From Lentilactobacillus otakiensis DSM 19908 = JCM 15040 (GTDB lineage: Bacteria > Bacillota > Bacilli > Lactobacillales > Lactobacillaceae), in assembly GCF_001434145.1 (NCBI RefSeq), contig NZ_AZED01000013.1:42732-106731 (forward strand): DNA of 64,000 nt. Direction: 5' to 3'. The stretch's first letter is position 1. Each line of letters begins with the position of its first letter. Shown here in pieces: positions 62,827-64,000 of the stretch. The notes under the pieces were generated by a model. The model did no database searches, was not told where the DNA came from, and saw nothing but the letters and a program-made list of their open reading frames with translations. The position numbers were made by a program, and so were the translations under genes.

Positions 62827-63294
62827 CTATCGTTCGTATCGCAGACGATTCAAGATCGACACCATGATGTTGGCACGCATGATGTCGGTTAAATCGCTGT
62901 TGTTAAGGTCAATTGCATCTTTGTCAATCGCAGCTAATATGATGCTCACCTCGCGACGATTAATTAATTCATTATTATATAACGTTTGGACGATGGTTTC
63001 ACTATCTCTCTTCGATAATTTGTTACCAATCGCAGCAATTAGTGAATTTAAAACGTCAATGTCATCTAATAAATGAACTTTTTCTATTCTAATGTAGCCA
63101 CCTCCACCACGTTTACTTTCCACAATGTAACCATTCTGAATCGTAAAGCGCGTGTTGATCACATAGTTGATCTGAGACGGTACAACGTCAAACAGCCCAG
63201 CAATTTCAGAACGACGAATTTTAACTTGCTCGTTCTCGGCAAGTATTTCTTTGAGATAATGTTCGATTAAATCAGAAATATTTTCGTCCGCCAT
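62827..63294 (-). CDS. ctsR: Heat-shock transcriptional repressor CtsR
   Basis: CtsR represses clp and other stress genes and senses heat through its winged helix. The 155-aa protein starts at the ATG ending at 63294, after GGGTGATTAC. It has the HTH (KIRRSEIAGLFDVVPSQINYVI) and the glycine-rich heat-sensing wing SKRGGGGYIRIEKV. A CtsR box overlaps the start of its own transcript, so it is autoregulated. McsB, which marks CtsR by arginine phosphorylation in Bacillus, is not encoded nearby. Confidence 0.96.
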   Translation of the reverse strand: MADENISDLIEHYLKEILAENEQVKIRRSEIAGLFDVVPSQINYVINTRFTIQNGYIVESKRGGGGYIRIEKVHLLDDIDVLNSLIAAIGNKLSKRDSETIVQTLYNNELINRREVSIILAAIDKDAIDLNNSDLTDIMRANIMVSILNRLRYER

Positions 63295-63309
63295 GTAATC
63301 ACCCAATTC

Positions 63310-63326
63310 TTTGACTAATATTGACT
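63310..63326. promoter_or_regulatory. CtsR operator
   Basis: On the minus strand AGTCAATATTAGTCAAA is a direct heptad repeat (AGTCAAT and AGTCAAA, 3-bp spacing) close to the CtsR consensus GGTCAAA-NAN-GGTCAAA. It lies just downstream of the ctsR -10. Confidence 0.85.
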
Positions 63327-63329
63327 ATT

Positions 63330-63357
63330 ATTATACGAATGTTGGCGGAAAGTGCAA
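63330..63357 (-). promoter_or_regulatory. ctsR-clpC promoter
   Basis: A perfect -10 TATAAT (63330-63335) has a weak -35 TTGCAC (63352-63357) at 16 bp. The CtsR operator overlaps the predicted start of transcription. Confidence 0.75.
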
Positions 63358-63372
63358 GGAAAGTGTTTGAGA

Positions 63373-63488
63373 GTGCGACAAAACCCGGTTGGACCCGGAA
63401 CATAAGGTAAGGTACCCGAGGGCAAACGGGCTTTGTTTGTCCTTGGGTGCCTTGCCTTATGTAGTAGGATTCAGGGCTGTCGAAGCAC
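63373..63488 (+). repeat. 116-nt imperfect inverted-repeat element with a 27-bp hairpin
   Basis: The central arms 63400-63426 and 63436-63462 pair over all 27 positions (23 Watson-Crick and 4 G-U) around a 9-nt loop when read as plus-strand RNA. Read from the minus strand, the same four positions become mismatches. Outer helices GTGC/GCAC and GACA/TGTC (63373-63380 with 63478-63488) and CCC/GGG close the element. It is not followed by a T run on either strand. It may be a structured RNA or a dispersed intergenic repeat. Confidence 0.6.
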
Positions 63489-63635
63489 GTTTAGTAGACT
63501 GCCCCATCCACCAAAAGAAAATGCAAGCTCAAACTAATTCCACAAAGCCAAAAATCGTTCCACTATATTATTGGAGAAATTTGCCGATAGCAAATCTTCC
63601 AAAGACATGTTCACTTGTTCAAAAATATCCAAAAC

Positions 63636-63666
63636 AAAAAGGGCAAGGCCCCAGTAGGTCCTGCCC
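63636..63666 (-). terminator. Terminator of the tRNA operon
   Basis: GGGCAGGACC and GGCCTTGCCC (minus strand; 63657-63666 and 63641-63650) form a GC-rich stem with a 6-nt loop, followed by TTTTTG. Confidence 0.85.
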
Positions 63667-63713
63667 TCACATCGAAAGATGATTCATTCTATATGTATTA
63701 AAAAACAAAAAAA

Positions 63714-63787
63714 TCGGGAAAACAAGATTTGAACTTGCGACCCCTACGTCCCGAACGTAGTGCTCTACCAAGCTGAGCTACTTCCCG
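63714..63787 (-). tRNA. tRNA-Pro (anticodon CGG)
   Basis: The 74-nt cloverleaf folds fully: acceptor CGGGAAG, D-arm, anticodon stem CTACG/CGTAG with loop TTCGGGA (anticodon CGG reading CCG), variable loop and T-loop TTCAAAT. CCA is not encoded. Last gene of the tRNA operon. Confidence 0.96.
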
Positions 63788-63847
63788 ATGATTAAGTACT
63801 ATGCAGTTAACAATATAAATATATCATATTATCTATGTTGTAAAAAG

Positions 63848-63921
63848 TCGGGAAGACAGGATTCGAACCTGCGACCCCCTGGTCCCAAACCAGGTGCTCT
63901 ACCAAGCTGAGCTACTTCCCG
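63848..63921 (-). tRNA. tRNA-Pro (anticodon UGG)
   Basis: The 74-nt cloverleaf has anticodon stem CCTGG/CCAGG and loop TTTGGGA (anticodon TGG). It is identical to the CGG isoacceptor downstream over the first 28 nt and also lacks encoded CCA. Confidence 0.97.
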
Positions 63922-63946
63922 AAAAAGAATTTATTGCAATAAAAAA

Positions 63947-64000
63947 TGCACCCAGTAGGAGTCGAACCTACAACCTTCTGATTCGTAGTCAGACACTCTA
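63947..64000 (-). tRNA. tRNA-Arg (anticodon ACG), 5' end beyond window
   Basis: The visible 54 nt include the anticodon stem TCTGA/TCAGA with loop CTACGAA (anticodon ACG, read as ICG after deamination by TadA), the T-arm GTAGG/CCTAC and the 3' acceptor strand TGGGTGC plus discriminator A. The 5' part is outside the window. Confidence 0.94.

Larger units (their letters stand above)
63295..63713. other. Intergenic region between ctsR and the tRNA operon
   Basis: This ~420-bp gap has the ctsR promoter and operator, the 116-nt hairpin element (63373-63488) and the tRNA terminator (63636-63666). From 63489 to 63635 I see nothing certain. An open frame across 63389-63682 on the plus strand has no ribosome binding site or family match and overlaps the terminator. 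Confidence 0.6.

Noticed and set aside
63373..63488. 6S RNA or other known small RNA
   Set aside because: Length (116 nt) and the solid 27-bp helix do not fit the 6S bubble structure, and there is no convincing plus-strand promoter or terminator.
63389..63682. 97-codon open frame on the plus strand
   Set aside because: It covers the 27-bp hairpin and the tRNA terminator, has no ribosome binding site, and its composition resembles no protein family. Treated as chance.

Overview
This window is a Gram-positive, low-GC chromosome segment. It almost certainly comes from the Lactobacillaceae, and a heterofermentative Lentilactobacillus/Levilactobacillus-type genome is my best guess, though species is not provable from sequence alone. 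The evidence is the gene order ctsR-clpC / rpoBC / str / S10-spc-alpha / ecfA1A2T-truA-rplM-rpsI, a CtsR box without mcsAB, a FabT-controlled fab/acc cluster with two fabZ genes, the pcrA-ligA-camS-gatCAB-dagK-rlmD series, and KxYKxGKxW/LPxTG cell-wall sorting signals. Nearly every gene is on the minus strand, so transcription runs from high to low coordinates. Only two genes are on the plus strand: a DUF2187-like gene and a prepilin peptidase.

Read in the direction of transcription, the right end holds a tRNA operon, Arg(ACG, cut by the window edge)-Pro(UGG)-Pro(CGG), closed by a terminator. Next comes a 116-nt element with a 27-bp hairpin whose G-U pairs point to plus-strand RNA, then ctsR-clpC behind a CtsR operator. 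rpoB-rpoC follows, with its own promoter and a structured leader containing a terminator and an overlapping alternative helix. A lone type-IV prepilin peptidase (+) separates rpoC from the str operon (rpsL-rpsG-fusA), which has a leader hairpin and a terminator-like stem between rpsG and fusA. The S10-spc-alpha superoperon then runs unbroken from rpsJ to rplQ, with an extra promoter before infA. A long-stem, terminator-like structure separates rplQ from the ECF energizing module (ecfA1-ecfA2-ecfT), which is followed by truA and by rplM-rpsI with a short structured leader.

The middle is more accessory. It contains a 1248-aa LPxTG surface protein of unknown ligand, an ECF S-component (PanT-like) with an inverted repeat over its -35 region, a divergently arranged DUF2187-like gene and membrane-bound GH73 glucosaminidase, xpt, a PurK-like ATP-grasp protein that has lost the PurK signature motif, and the DNA repair and translation series pcrA-ligA-camS and gatCAB-dagK, then rlmD.

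The left end has a complete OpuA glycine-betaine ABC transporter, a relic of pyrimidine-nucleoside phosphorylase, and the fatty-acid synthesis operon fabZ-fabT-fabH-acpP-fabD-fabG-fabF-accB-fabZ2-accC (accC runs off the window). This operon starts at a promoter whose -35 lies inside a perfect 12-3-12 FabT palindrome. Its second FabZ paralogue has lost the catalytic histidine.

I found no CRISPR array, prophage, IS element or defence locus. The observations most worth checking are RNA-level (the rpoB leader switch, the hairpin near the tRNAs, the rplQ-ecfA1 structure) and the two divergent enzymes (FabZ2, PurK-like).
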